Source: Bacteroidales bacterium
GTDB lineage: Bacteria > Bacteroidota > Bacteroidia > Bacteroidales > UBA4417
Length of the DNA: 64,000 nt
Reading direction: 5' to 3'
Assembly (NCBI GenBank): GCA_016707705.1
Contig: JADJHD010000015.1
Span: 62,001 to 126,000 of the forward strand
In this document: positions 19,412-29,323 of the stretch, in pieces
Layout: each line of letters starts with the position of its first letter
How positions within the stretch are numbered: position 1 is the first letter of the stretch
Program-made: the position numbers and the translations under genes
Notes under the pieces: model-generated
The model's database searches: none
What the model was told of the DNA's origin: nothing
The model's input: the letters and a program-made list of their open reading frames with translations, nothing else

Positions 19412-20425
19412 TTATGCCGACTGCCGCACAATCAAGGTAGGTTTGAAGCTTTTTGTCTGATAGTTGATATCAACTGCAGGGTTATTCAGTCTTCGTAAGA
19501 GAAGTTTAATGCTCTCCCTTCCCATTTCATAGCCTTTTTGCACCACGGTTGTAAGTTCAGGATGAATGATGGTGGCATTGGGACCATCTCCGTATCCAAT
19601 TACTGCGATATCCTCTGGTACCCTGTAATTATGTTTTTGAAGAACCTGAATAGCTGCAATCGCTGTACTGTCATTAACAGCAAAGATGCCGTCAATTTCA
19701 GGGGCCAGGTTAAGCAAGTGGTTCTTAAGGGTCAGCAGTTCTTCCCGGGTATCACATTTCAGGATTCTGTCCTCCCGAACCTCCAGATTGTTGCTGCGAA
19801 GAGCTTCACAATACCCATTTCTCCTGTCCTTCCCAATGAGGAGATGCTGAGGGGCAGCAAGATGTAGGATATTTTTGCATCCTCGACTGATAAGATGATT
19901 TGTGGCAATCCTTCCTCCTTCAAAATCATCGGTAATTACCTGATCACTTTCTATTTCATTGGTAACCCTGTCGTAGAAAACAATAGGAATGCCATTATCA
20001 ATTGCTTCCCTGAAATGATCAAACTCCTGAGTGGTTTTGCTCAATGAAACCAGAATCCCGTCAACCCTATGGTCAACAAGGGTTTGGAGGTTAATGGCTT
20101 CGCGATGCTGGTTCTCATTCGACTGGCAGATGATGAGGTTATACCCTTCCTTATAGGCCAGATCTTCAATTCCTGAGATCACAGATGAGAAAAAGTGATG
20201 CACTATTGCGGGGATGATAAGTCCTATAGTGTTTGATCTCTGCCGGCGAAGACTGAGTGCCAGAACATTGGGCCTGTAATTGACCTGCTCGGCATATGCC
20301 TTTATCATGCTTTTGGTTTCAACGCTAATGTCAGGATGATCCTTTAATGCACGTGATACAGTTGAAACCGATACCCCCAGATTTCGGGCTATATCTTTAA
20401 TGGTTAGGGGAGCGGGTTTTGACAT
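19412..20425 (-). CDS. LacI/GalR-family transcriptional regulator
   Basis: DNA-binding sugar-responsive regulator of 337 residues. The helix-turn-helix and hinge are at the start (TIKDIARNLGVSVSTVSRAL, residues about 7-26). A periplasmic-binding-protein-like sensor domain follows (NTIGLIIPAIVHHFFSSVI, DGILVSLSKT, GIFAVNDSTAIAA, IAVIGYGDGP). Its position beside susC, and identical CG-centred operator cores upstream of susC and susA, make it the probable regulator of this starch locus. Bacteroides uses the unrelated sensor SusR for its sus genes. The effector, and whether it represses or activates, are unknown. Confidence 0.93.
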   Translation of the reverse strand: MSKPAPLTIKDIARNLGVSVSTVSRALKDHPDISVETKSMIKAYAEQVNYRPNVLALSLRRQRSNTIGLIIPAIVHHFFSSVISGIEDLAYKEGYNLIICQSNENQHREAINLQTLVDHRVDGILVSLSKTTQEFDHFREAIDNGIPIVFYDRVTNEIESDQVITDDFEGGRIATNHLISRGCKNILHLAAPQHLLIGKDRRNGYCEALRSNNLEVREDRILKCDTREELLTLKNHLLNLAPEIDGIFAVNDSTAIAAIQVLQKHNYRVPEDIAVIGYGDGPNATIIHPELTTVVQKGYEMGRESIKLLLRRLNNPAVDINYQTKSFKPTLIVRQSA

Positions 20426-20794
20426 GATTGGAAGTATTTAAGTATTTTACCTGCAAAGAAGTTTACATTATCGGAGTGAATTCCTCCCGACTCTTATCTT
20501 TCACTTCAAAGATAATTAGTTTTGAATACCATTTAATTAGTAAATATAGAAATATTATTAAATATATGCAAGTATATAGTAACTATTATATAGAATTCAG
20601 AATTCTGTTATAAGCAATGTTTTTGCCTCACCTGGATTAGATAGCCCAAAGGCTTAATTTGTAAAAATATTTAGTAAGTTTTATGTGAAATGGATAACAT
20701 ATTATAAAGTCAATGTTCTGTGTCCCTTAATTTATCAAGGTTTCAAACATTTTGTGTTTGAGTTTTGTAAAAAGTTGAGTACAGCTCGTGGATT

Positions 20795-20818
20795 GCAAAC
20801 GATTGCGGAAACGATTTC
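20795..20818. promoter_or_regulatory. Two adjacent LacI-type operator cores upstream of susC
   Basis: GCAAACGATTGC (20795-20806) is identical to the susA site and is followed directly by GGAAACGATTTC (20807-20818), which repeats the AAACGATT core. Both are CG-centred. They lie between the divergent lacI-type gene and susC, about 215 nt before the susC ATG. The rest of the 20426-21021 gap is AT-rich, with one weak -7 candidate (TAGTTTTG, 20885-20892). Confidence 0.65.
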
Positions 20819-21021
20819 AGAAAAAAAATTTAACATTTATTTAAAATTCATTAACTTAGGGAGTTATATTAGTAGAAGATTTGTTAGTTTTGGGGCTGCA
20901 CAAGTATTTTGTATACTCCAATAACTTCCGAAAATATCACGATTTTTTTTTCATTTCAGCAAATTTCAACCTCAAATTCAACATAAATTAACAATTGTTT
21001 AACCACAAGAAAGCCAGATCT

Positions 21022-24000
21022 ATGAAGAAACAATTATTTTCTTTCAAAGTCCTGTGTCTTTTCCTTGTCATGGCCTTCAGTATGCAGGCTTTTGCCCAGG
21101 GGGTCAAGATTACAGGAAAAGTTACTGATGCGACGGATGGTAAGTCATTACCAGGCGTTACTGTGCTCATTAAAGGAACAACTAAAGGAACCACCACTGA
21201 CATCGACGGGAATTATACCCTTGATGTTACCTCAGGTGCTACTTTGGTATTCTCCTACATCGGGTATACATCACAGGAAGTAGCAGCGGGTGCCCAAAAG
21301 GTGCTGAACATCGTGCTAAGCCCCAGCTCAACCGGTTTGAGTGAGGTCGTAGTTATCGGTTACGGACAGGTGAAAAAATCTGACCTGACAGGCTCACTTA
21401 CTACATTGTCTACAAAGGATTTCAACAGGGGTGCCATCAGTTCTCCGCAGCAGCTGATTCTAGGTAAGAGTGCTGGTGTTGTTATCACCTCAAGCGGTGG
21501 TGCTCCGGGATCCGGATCAACAATCCGTATCCGTGGTAATGTATCTATGAGCGCGAACCGCGATCCTCTGATCGTAATTGACGGAGTTCCCCTTGAAGCT
21601 GGTGTTTCAGGTTTGGGTAACTCACTTACCTCAATCAACCCTAACGATATTGCTTCGTTCACTGTTCTGAAAGATGCTTCCGCAACTGCGATCTATGGAT
21701 CAAGAGCTTCTGCCGGGGTTATCATCATTACCACCAAAAGAGGCGAATCAGGCAAGAAATTTGAAGTTTCCTACAATGGTAATATCTCAATCTCAAAAGC
21801 TCCTAAATTCATTGAAGTTTTCACCGGAGATGAGATGCGCACACTTGCAGCAGATCTTCTTGCTCAGGGACTTTCAGGTCTGAATGCTCAGGCTCTGAAA
21901 AGATTGGGTACTTCAAACACCGATTGGCAGAAGGAAATTTACCAGACTGCTATCGGACAGGATCATAACCTTGCCGTTCAGGGTACATTCAAAACCATGC
22001 CTTATCGTGCATCCTATGGATATACCAACCAGGATGGTATCCTGAAGACCACAAACCTGCAGCGTAACAGCCTTGGAATTGTTCTCGATCCTACTTTCCT
22101 TGATGACCACCTTAAAGTAAACATCAACCTCAAAGGTTCAATTTCGAAGGAAAACTTTGGAAATACCGGTGCTGTTGGATCAGCTGTCGCTTACGATCCT
22201 ACTCAGCCAGTTATGAATGGAAATACCCGTTTTGGCGGATACCATACCTGGGTTAACCTTTCAGATACTCTCGAGAACGGACAAATGAATCCTAATGGCG
22301 ATCCTAATCCAATAGGCGTTTCAAATCCTGTTGCACTGCTTGAGCAAACTGATAATACTTCTGAAGTTAAGAGAAGCATCGGAAATGTACAGTTCGATTA
22401 TAAATTACATTTCCTTCCTGAACTTCGTGCTAACCTGAATCTGGGTTATGACTATTCAAATACAAATGGTCATAACAATGCTTTCAATGATGCTGCATTC
22501 ACTTTCCGTAATGGTCCAGGTCAGAAAATTGATTATACCCAGAAGAGGAAAATGGAATTATTGGATTTCACCCTTAACTATGAGAAGGACCTTTCCGGTA
22601 TCAGGAGCAAGGTTAGCATCATGGGTGGTTATTCATGGCAGCATTTCCAGAGAGAAGGAACAAACTTCTCAAGAAAAGGTGATGATTTACCACCTTATAT
22701 TGATAGCTCACAGTACATCAATGAGAACTTCCTCGTATCATTCTTTGGCAGGTTGAACTACAGCCTCATGGATAAATACCTCCTTACCTTCACACTTCGT
22801 GACGACGGTTCATCCAGGTTTTCAAAGGATAACCGCTGGGGTCTTTTCCCTTCAGCAGCCTTCGCATGGAAAGTCAATGAAGAAGCTTTCCTCAAGAATG
22901 TTAAAGCCATCACCCAGTTGAAACTTCGCCTTGGTTACGGTACAACCGGTCAGCAGGATATCGGTGAAATCTACTATCCATACCTTGCTGTGTACAAACT
23001 CAGCGATCCATCAGCTTCCTACCAGTTCGGCAGCACCTTCTACCCAACCCTTCGTCCTAATCCATATGACCTTAATATTAAATGGGAGTCAACAACTACC
23101 ACCAATATCGGTCTTGATTTCGGATTTGCAAACGACAGGATCACAGGTGCAATTGATGTTTACAAGAAACTCACCAAGGACCTTATCAACTTTATTCCAA
23201 TTCCAGCAGGAAGCAACTTCTCAAACTTCCTCACAACCAATGTGGGTAACCTCGAGAACAAGGGTATTGAATTGTCATTGCAGTTGAAACCTGTTGTTAA
23301 CAGCGAATGGTTCTGGAGCATTGGTTATAACATTGCCTATAACGAAAATAAAATCACCAAGCTGACCAAGACCGATGACCCCAACTATACAGGTGTTGAC
23401 GGTGGTACAATCAGTGGAGGTGTTGGAAACTATGTTCAGAACCAGAACGTAGGCTTCCCTGTTAACTCATACTTCGTATTCCAGCAGGTTTACGGTTCAA
23501 ACGGTCTTCCTATCGAAGGTCTCTATGTTGACCTCAGCGGAAACGGTGGAACAGTTACCAGCAGCAATACCAATAAATATCACTACAAGCAGCCAGATCC
23601 AAAAGTTACCATGGGTTTGAGTACAAACGTTTCCTACAAGAAAGTTGACCTTGCTGTTAGCAGCAGGATTAACCTTGGAAACTACGTTTACAATAACCTG
23701 GAATCAGAAAGGGCTCGTTATACCACACTGTATAACCAGTCAGGCTTCTTTAACAACCTTCCTACAATGGTTAATGATGCAAAATTCACCAATGCCCAGT
23801 ACTGGTCAGATTACTATGTTGAAAATGCATCATTCTTCCGTCTCGACAACGTTAGCCTCGGTTACAACTTCGACAAGCTCTTTACCCAGAAACTAAAGGC
23901 TCGTTTGAGTTTCACTGTTAACAATGCTTTGGTTATCACCAAGTACAAGGGACTTGATCCTGAAGTTGACGGTGGTATCGACAACAACATTTATCCAAGG

Positions 24001-24039
24001 CCACGCGTATACGTTTTGGGTGTTAACGTCACTTTCTAA
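21022..24039 (+). CDS. susC: SusC-family TonB-dependent outer-membrane receptor
   Basis: Outer-membrane channel of 1005 residues that imports malto-oligosaccharides with TonB energy and the SusD lid. The ATG at 21022 gives a signal peptide ending MQAFAQ; an upstream in-frame TTG is not needed. A carboxypeptidase-regulatory-like domain (GKVTDATDGKSLPGVTV, residues about 28-105) is followed by the TonB-box region LSEVVVIGYG. The plug has IRIRGN, DPLIVIDGVPL and the SusC signature VLKDASATAIYGSRASAGVI, then a long beta-barrel to the C-terminal YVLGVNVTF. SusD follows 20 nt after the stop, so the two are co-transcribed. Starch specificity comes from the context. Confidence 0.96.
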   Translation: MKKQLFSFKVLCLFLVMAFSMQAFAQGVKITGKVTDATDGKSLPGVTVLIKGTTKGTTTDIDGNYTLDVTSGATLVFSYIGYTSQEVAAGAQKVLNIVLSPSSTGLSEVVVIGYGQVKKSDLTGSLTTLSTKDFNRGAISSPQQLILGKSAGVVITSSGGAPGSGSTIRIRGNVSMSANRDPLIVIDGVPLEAGVSGLGNSLTSINPNDIASFTVLKDASATAIYGSRASAGVIIITTKRGESGKKFEVSYNGNISISKAPKFIEVFTGDEMRTLAADLLAQGLSGLNAQALKRLGTSNTDWQKEIYQTAIGQDHNLAVQGTFKTMPYRASYGYTNQDGILKTTNLQRNSLGIVLDPTFLDDHLKVNINLKGSISKENFGNTGAVGSAVAYDPTQPVMNGNTRFGGYHTWVNLSDTLENGQMNPNGDPNPIGVSNPVALLEQTDNTSEVKRSIGNVQFDYKLHFLPELRANLNLGYDYSNTNGHNNAFNDAAFTFRNGPGQKIDYTQKRKMELLDFTLNYEKDLSGIRSKVSIMGGYSWQHFQREGTNFSRKGDDLPPYIDSSQYINENFLVSFFGRLNYSLMDKYLLTFTLRDDGSSRFSKDNRWGLFPSAAFAWKVNEEAFLKNVKAITQLKLRLGYGTTGQQDIGEIYYPYLAVYKLSDPSASYQFGSTFYPTLRPNPYDLNIKWESTTTTNIGLDFGFANDRITGAIDVYKKLTKDLINFIPIPAGSNFSNFLTTNVGNLENKGIELSLQLKPVVNSEWFWSIGYNIAYNENKITKLTKTDDPNYTGVDGGTISGGVGNYVQNQNVGFPVNSYFVFQQVYGSNGLPIEGLYVDLSGNGGTVTSSNTNKYHYKQPDPKVTMGLSTNVSYKKVDLAVSSRINLGNYVYNNLESERARYTTLYNQSGFFNNLPTMVNDAKFTNAQYWSDYYVENASFFRLDNVSLGYNFDKLFTQKLKARLSFTVNNALVITKYKGLDPEVDGGIDNNIYPRPRVYVLGVNVTF

Positions 24040-24059
24040 CCGCAAAAATGATATTGAAT

Positions 24060-26243
24060 ATGAAAAAGTTTAAAATAATAGCCCTTATCGCTTCTCTTAC
24101 CGCGGTTATGGTGACATCCTGCGTCAAGGACCTTGATGTTACGCCGTTGGATAAGACAATTAAAACCTCAGCCAACGTTTATGACTCTCCCGAGGCTTAT
24201 CTTCAGGGATTGGCTAAGTTGTATGCTACCTTCTCCGTTTCCGGTCAGCAAGGTCCTTCAGGCCAGCCTGATATCGCCGGAATTGACGAAGGATTCGGAA
24301 ATTACCTCCGTCAGTACTGGAATGCACAGGAATTAACTACCGACGAAGCCGTTATTGCATGGAATGATGCAACAATCAAGGACTTCCATTGGCAGACCTG
24401 GACACCTACCGACGTTTTCGTTGCAGCCATCTACTCAAGAATCATGTATACCGTTACTCTTTGCAACGAGTATATCCGTGCTTCAGCCGGCAGTGATGAT
24501 GCAAATGTAAAAAGGTACAATGCAGAAGCTCGTTTCCTCAGGGCAATGGCTTATTCTCACGCCCTTGACCTTTTCGGAAATCCTCCTTTCGTAACCGAAG
24601 CTGATGCTCCCGGTTCCTTCTTCCCAAAACAGACAACCCGCGCCGAATTGTTCACCTATATCGAAAATGAACTTAAGGCAATTGAAACTGAACTTGGTGA
24701 CCCAAGATTTGAGTATGGTCGTGCTGATAAAGGTGCTGCCTGGACTCTTCTCGCAAAACTTTACCTGAATGCCAAGGTTTATGTTAATCAGGATAAGAAT
24801 ACCGAATGTATTACCTATTGCAATAAGGTAATTGCAGCTAACTACCAGCTGAATCCTGTTTATGCCAATAACTTCACCGCTGACAATAACCTCAGCCCTG
24901 AAATTATTCTTCCTATCACCTGCGACGGTGCCTATACCAAATCATACGGTGGTATGACCTATCTTATCCATGCCAGCATCGGTGGTAGCATGCCTGCAGC
25001 TGATTATGGTGTTGGTGGAGGCTGGGGCGGTATCCGCACAACCAAGGCTCTCGTAAACAAATTCTACCCAGGCCTCAAGAAGACCCCTTGGTCAGTTCCT
25101 ATGCATACCTCAGGAAGCAGCCTTAAGAAAGGCTATACCCTTCTGTATTGCCCGGGTTCATATCAGGGCTGGGATCCTGCAAACACTTCAACTGTTCTCG
25201 CTTCCGTTGCCAATGATGGCAAATTCGAAGGTTATCTTTACTTCGCTGAAGCTGGTGGTCAGTTTAAATTCACACAGGGACCAAACTGGGATGTTAACTG
25301 GGGTGATGATGGTGCCAATGGTACCCTTGAACCAGGCGGAGCCAATATTAGTGTAGCTGACGCTGGTTACTACAAGGTAAATGTTGACATCAATGCTCTC
25401 ACTTATACAATGATGAAAACTGATTGGGGTATTATTGGATCAGCTACCGAAAGCGGATGGGATTCAGACCAGAATATGACCTATGATGCAACTGCCGGAA
25501 CATGGTCAGCTGTATTGGATCTGAAAGTTGGCGAAATCAAATTCCGCGCTAACGATGGTTGGGATCTTAACTATGGTGACGATGGTGCAAACGGTATTCT
25601 TGAAGCTGGTGCTGCCAATATCGCTATTCCTGAAGCTGGAACATATACTGTAACTATGAAGCTTGGTGCTCCTGATTATACCTATTCAATTGAACGCAAT
25701 AGCTTCGATCATCGTGCAATGTTCTGGAGCAACGGTCAGACCCTTGATATTGTTGACATCGCACAGTTTACTGAAGGCTGGGCAGTTGGCAAATTCAAAA
25801 ACCTCAACTCAGATGGTTCTGCCGCAGCTCATGCACATCCAGATTTCGTAGATACCGATTACCCTGTATTCCGTCTGGCCGATGTTTACCTTATGTATGC
25901 TGAAGCCGTCCTTCGTGGTGGCCAGGGTGGAGACTTAGGTACTGCTCTTGGTTATGTTAATGCACTCAGAGAAAGAGCTTATGGCGATACAGGTGGAAAT
26001 ATTGCTTCCGGTGAACTTACCTTACAGTTCATTATTGATGAACGTGCACGTGAACTTTATTTCGAAGGTCACAGACGTACCGACCTCATCCGTTTCGAAC
26101 AGTTTACAACCGATACTTACCTATGGCCCTGGAAAGGAAAAGTCGCTGGTGGACAGGCAACTGAAAGCTACCGCAACCTCTTCCCAATTCCTGCTGCCGA
26201 CCTCGGTGCAAACCCAACCCTGAATCAAAATACCGGTTACTAA
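24060..26243 (+). CDS. susD: SusD-family lipoprotein with an inserted two-domain SusE-type starch-binding module
   Basis: Surface lipoprotein partner of SusC. The ATG at 24060 gives MKKFKIIALIASLTAVMVTSC with lipobox Cys 21; an ATG 12 bases earlier is also possible. The N-terminal SusD-like TPR part (YNAEARFLRAMAYSHALDLFG) and the C-terminal RagB/SusD part (FRLADVYLMYAEAVLRGG, RARELYFEGHRRTDLIRF) are normal. Between them, about 25130-25700 encodes roughly 190 residues (PGSYQGWDP, NWGDDGANG, GSATESGWDSDQNM, FRANDGWDLNYGDDG) that align with the two C-terminal domains of the SusE protein encoded next, at roughly 60 percent identity by eye. At 727 residues it is about 190 longer than usual SusD; removing the insert leaves a normal length. 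Confidence 0.93.
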   Translation: MKKFKIIALIASLTAVMVTSCVKDLDVTPLDKTIKTSANVYDSPEAYLQGLAKLYATFSVSGQQGPSGQPDIAGIDEGFGNYLRQYWNAQELTTDEAVIAWNDATIKDFHWQTWTPTDVFVAAIYSRIMYTVTLCNEYIRASAGSDDANVKRYNAEARFLRAMAYSHALDLFGNPPFVTEADAPGSFFPKQTTRAELFTYIENELKAIETELGDPRFEYGRADKGAAWTLLAKLYLNAKVYVNQDKNTECITYCNKVIAANYQLNPVYANNFTADNNLSPEIILPITCDGAYTKSYGGMTYLIHASIGGSMPAADYGVGGGWGGIRTTKALVNKFYPGLKKTPWSVPMHTSGSSLKKGYTLLYCPGSYQGWDPANTSTVLASVANDGKFEGYLYFAEAGGQFKFTQGPNWDVNWGDDGANGTLEPGGANISVADAGYYKVNVDINALTYTMMKTDWGIIGSATESGWDSDQNMTYDATAGTWSAVLDLKVGEIKFRANDGWDLNYGDDGANGILEAGAANIAIPEAGTYTVTMKLGAPDYTYSIERNSFDHRAMFWSNGQTLDIVDIAQFTEGWAVGKFKNLNSDGSAAAHAHPDFVDTDYPVFRLADVYLMYAEAVLRGGQGGDLGTALGYVNALRERAYGDTGGNIASGELTLQFIIDERARELYFEGHRRTDLIRFEQFTTDTYLWPWKGKVAGGQATESYRNLFPIPAADLGANPTLNQNTGY
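25130..25700 (+). other. SusE-type tandem starch-binding module inside susD
   Basis: In-frame insertion of two beta-sandwich domains in the SusD loop just before FDHRAMFWSNGQTLDI. The closest visible relative is the 3' half of the next gene (about 26746-27312), with long matching blocks such as FRANDGWDLNYGDDG and PGSYQGW. Source by duplication from the SusE gene, or conversion between the two, is an inference. Confidence 0.85.
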
Positions 26244-26265
26244 AATCTTTTAAACACTACTTAAA

Positions 26266-27315
26266 ATGAGAAAGATTTCAATAATATTTATCACCCTCGT
26301 GGGTTTGTTCGGCCTCGTTTCGTGCGAAAAGGATGAAACACGGGCTGTGATCAGCGATAACCCAACTGCACCTGCTTTCACCAACCTTACCGCTGGTGCA
26401 GCTATTGTGCTCCAGAAGCCGGATGCCGACAATCCAATCAGCTATGAATTTTCAACAGCTGACTTCGGATTCCAGTCTTCCGTAACCTATGCCGTTCAGG
26501 TAGACCTAGCCGGCAATAACTTTGCTGATGCTGTTAACCTCGGAACAGTTAACAACGGAACTTCAATTTCACTCCTTACTTCCGACCTGGATAATAAACT
26601 CCTGGCCATGGAAAGGGATGAAACAGATCCACAGCCCCTCGCCCTTGAATTCAGGGTTAAGGCTACTGTTGCCGATGCAGTTGATCCTGTTTATTCAGCT
26701 GTTGTTTCACAAACTATCACTCCTTACTATGTTCCTGTTGTTTATCCTGTTCTTCATGTTCCGGGAAGCTATCAGGGATGGAATCCTGCTGATGAAACCA
26801 CCGTTATCGCTTCACTGAAGTCGAACGGTATCTTTGAAGGATATGTTTGGATTGGTGCCGACAACGCAGAATTCAAATACACCGAAGGTCCAAACTGGGA
26901 TAACAACTGGGGTGATGACGGTGCTAACGGATCACTTGAAAAGAATGGTGCAAACATTCTTTCCGGTGGTGCTGCTGGTTACTATAAACTCAACGTTGAC
27001 ATCAATGCAAAGACCCATTCATTCCTTCGCACTGATTGGGGATTGATTGGATCAGCTACTCCTAACGGATGGGATGCAGACCAGAATATGACCTGGGATG
27101 CAGGTACATCCACCTGGACTATCACTTTGGCTCTTGCTGTCGGTGATATTAAGTTCAGGGCTAATGATGGTTGGGATCTCAACTACGGTGATGATGGAAA
27201 TGATGGTAAACTCGAAGGCGGCGGTGCCAATATCGCAATTGCCGAGGCTGGAAACTATACCATTACTCTTAATCTCAGCAAACCTATTTACAGGTATAAG
27301 ATTGTTAAAAATTAA
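26266..27315 (+). CDS. susE: SusE/SusF-like starch-binding outer-membrane lipoprotein
   Basis: Surface lipoprotein of 349 residues that binds starch without cutting it. The signal ends in lipobox LVSC. Residues about 25-150 are the SusE N-terminal domain (NPTAPAFTNLTAG, ISYEFSTADFG, VTYAVQVDLAG). Two C-terminal starch-binding domains follow, from LHVPGSYQGWNP and from TDWGLIGSATPNGW, with aromatic residues (SYQGW, GPNWDNNWGDD, NDGWDLNYGDD) suited to glucan stacking. It is third in the susCDE run, 22 nt after susD, and is followed by a terminator. No separate SusF or SusG gene follows. Confidence 0.9.
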   Translation: MRKISIIFITLVGLFGLVSCEKDETRAVISDNPTAPAFTNLTAGAAIVLQKPDADNPISYEFSTADFGFQSSVTYAVQVDLAGNNFADAVNLGTVNNGTSISLLTSDLDNKLLAMERDETDPQPLALEFRVKATVADAVDPVYSAVVSQTITPYYVPVVYPVLHVPGSYQGWNPADETTVIASLKSNGIFEGYVWIGADNAEFKYTEGPNWDNNWGDDGANGSLEKNGANILSGGAAGYYKLNVDINAKTHSFLRTDWGLIGSATPNGWDADQNMTWDAGTSTWTITLALAVGDIKFRANDGWDLNYGDDGNDGKLEGGGANIAIAEAGNYTITLNLSKPIYRYKIVKN

Positions 27316-27333
27316 TATTGTTTGACCAGGTTG

Positions 27334-27370
27334 AAGGGGTTGGGCCTTTATAGGCCCTACCCCTTTTTTT
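27334..27370 (+). terminator. Terminator after susE
   Basis: A long stem (AAGGGGTTGGGCCT / AGGCCCTACCCCTT, one mismatch) has a 4-nt loop and is followed by T7. It ends the susCDE transcript. Confidence 0.9.
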
Positions 27371-27518
27371 AAGCCTTCTCGACAATTTCTGATTCTTCCT
27401 GATTGACTCTTTAGTTTGAGCAGGTACAGGGTAGTATCATACTTAGCTTCTTTTAGCCTTCAGTTAAACTTCTGGAAACCCATTGGTCTTCTCATAAATT
27501 GCTTGGCCAGGGGCACAT

Positions 27519-29270
27519 TTGAAGCAGATAAAATATTTTGATTTAAATACCGGATTCTTTCCCTGGGATCATAATTCTATCTTCATGCAGTTCAGGACAA
27601 AGTTATTTGAGTATTGGGACAGACTCTATCCCGGATGTTCTCCTCAATTACTGGAGAATTTCCTCCAAACCATCGAATGTTATAAAAAAGTCGATACAGG
27701 GAAGAATGATGCTATCGACTGGTACAAGGATGCGGTTGTTTATTCCTTGTACGCAGATCTGTTCAATACTGATTTCAAAGGGATAATTGATAAACTCGAT
27801 TATCTGCAGGATTTGGGTGTAAACTGTATCTGGCTGCTTCCTGTCCTTGACTCCCCAATGAGGGATGCCGGTTTCGACATCAGCGACTATATGAATATTC
27901 GTCCTGAACTTGCCGGCTCCAATACGCATAGCAGTCTGCAAATCTTCTGCCTTTTCCTCGCCGAAGCTCATAAAAGAGAGATAAAGGTTGTATTTGATAT
28001 TGCAATAAATCACCTTTCCGACCAGCATCCCTGGTTTCTCGAAGCTCGTAAAAGCAAGGAGAATCCATATCATCAGTTTTTTATCTGGGGGAATGATACA
28101 AGTCTGTATAATGAGGCAAGAATCATTTTTAAGGGAATCGAAACCTCAAACTGGGAGAAATGCGGAGATGAATACTATTTTCATCGTTTCTTTAGCTTTC
28201 AGCCTGATCTGAACTATCGAAATCCGGAAGTGCTCTTTGCCATGTGCAGGAACCTCCTTTACTGGCAGAGCAGGGGAGTGGATGGATTCCGGGCCGATGC
28301 AATTCCCTATCTCTGGAAACAGGAAGGTACTGAATGCGAAAACCTGCCTGAAACTCATCTTGTAGTTAAATTTTTCAGGGCTCTGCTTGATTTTATTAAA
28401 CCTGGCTCTCTGCTTCTGGCCGAAGCCTGCCAGAAACCTTATAAAGTTGTTGAATACATGGGCGATGGCGACGAATGCCATGCTGCCTATCATTTCCCTC
28501 TGATGCCGCGAATGTTTAAGGCTATCGCAATGCAGAGCGGAAAACCCATTGAAGAAATTCTTAGCCGTGAAGTAACCCCTGAACTTCCTGAAAATGGACA
28601 GTGGTTTACATTCCTGCGCTGTCATGATGAACTCAGCCTGGAACTGGTTTATGTTTCCGAAGAGGAGCGTAAGTTCATCCATGAAAATTATTGCCATGAC
28701 CCTAAATGGGATTTCAGACTTGGAGAAGGCATATCCGCCAGACTCTCCGAATTGATGAGCAGAGATCCCCGAAAGATACATCTGGCCTATTCCCTCATCT
28801 TTACCCTTCCCGGAACACCGGTGATTTACTATGGAGATGAGTTTGGAAAACTGAACGACGAGGCCTACTATAATGAAATGATCCAGCTAACCGGGAAAGA
28901 TGATACACGCTTCCTCGTAAGGGGTAAGATCGACTGGACTCAGCTGGAAAAAGACCTTAATGACCCTGCAAGTCTGAGCAGCAGGGTTAACCTCAAATTG
29001 AGGAAAATGCTGAAGGTGCGCAGACAGTTTAAAGCCTTCGGACGCGGAACACTGGAGTTTAGTAACCTCTCTGGTAATTCCGCAGGAACTCTTCTCGCTT
29101 TCGAACGGACTTTCGGAAACGAGAAAATCCTGGTTGTTCACAATATGACTGAACATCCGCAGGAAATCTTCCTCCCTGCCAATCTCACTTCCGGCAAGGA
29201 ACTCCTGCAGCAATCCTGGTCCTCCAGGATGACTCTTGAAGCATACGGCTTCCGATGGATACTCTCCTGA
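27519..29270 (+). CDS. Cytoplasmic GH13 enzyme, trehalose-synthase-like
   Basis: GH13 family protein of up to 583 residues without a signal peptide, hence cytoplasmic. The regions resemble maltose glucosyltransferase/trehalose synthase: DIAINH, GVDGFRADAIPYLW (nucleophile Asp about 260), LLLAEACQKP (Glu about 302) and LRCHDELSLE (Asp about 370, with Cys where relatives have Asn), then PGTPVIYYGDEFG. No ATG occurs in frame before residue 23. The TTG at 27519 keeps the coding-like KYFDLNTGFFPWDHNS segment, while the ATG at 27585 would give 561 residues. It is followed after 53 nt by the phosphorylase fusion. Maltose/trehalose interconversion or intracellular maltodextrin hydrolysis are both possible. 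Confidence 0.8.
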   Translation: MKQIKYFDLNTGFFPWDHNSIFMQFRTKLFEYWDRLYPGCSPQLLENFLQTIECYKKVDTGKNDAIDWYKDAVVYSLYADLFNTDFKGIIDKLDYLQDLGVNCIWLLPVLDSPMRDAGFDISDYMNIRPELAGSNTHSSLQIFCLFLAEAHKREIKVVFDIAINHLSDQHPWFLEARKSKENPYHQFFIWGNDTSLYNEARIIFKGIETSNWEKCGDEYYFHRFFSFQPDLNYRNPEVLFAMCRNLLYWQSRGVDGFRADAIPYLWKQEGTECENLPETHLVVKFFRALLDFIKPGSLLLAEACQKPYKVVEYMGDGDECHAAYHFPLMPRMFKAIAMQSGKPIEEILSREVTPELPENGQWFTFLRCHDELSLELVYVSEEERKFIHENYCHDPKWDFRLGEGISARLSELMSRDPRKIHLAYSLIFTLPGTPVIYYGDEFGKLNDEAYYNEMIQLTGKDDTRFLVRGKIDWTQLEKDLNDPASLSSRVNLKLRKMLKVRRQFKAFGRGTLEFSNLSGNSAGTLLAFERTFGNEKILVVHNMTEHPQEIFLPANLTSGKELLQQSWSSRMTLEAYGFRWILS

Positions 29271-29323
29271 TCGAAGCTTCCTGCTCTTAATATTGAAAAT
29301 GTATAACTCCATTCTACAACCCA

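Noticed and set aside
20885..20892. TAGTTTTG as the susC promoter
   Set aside because: It fits TAnnTTTG, but no -33 element is found and the AT-rich region makes chance matches likely; not listed as a feature.
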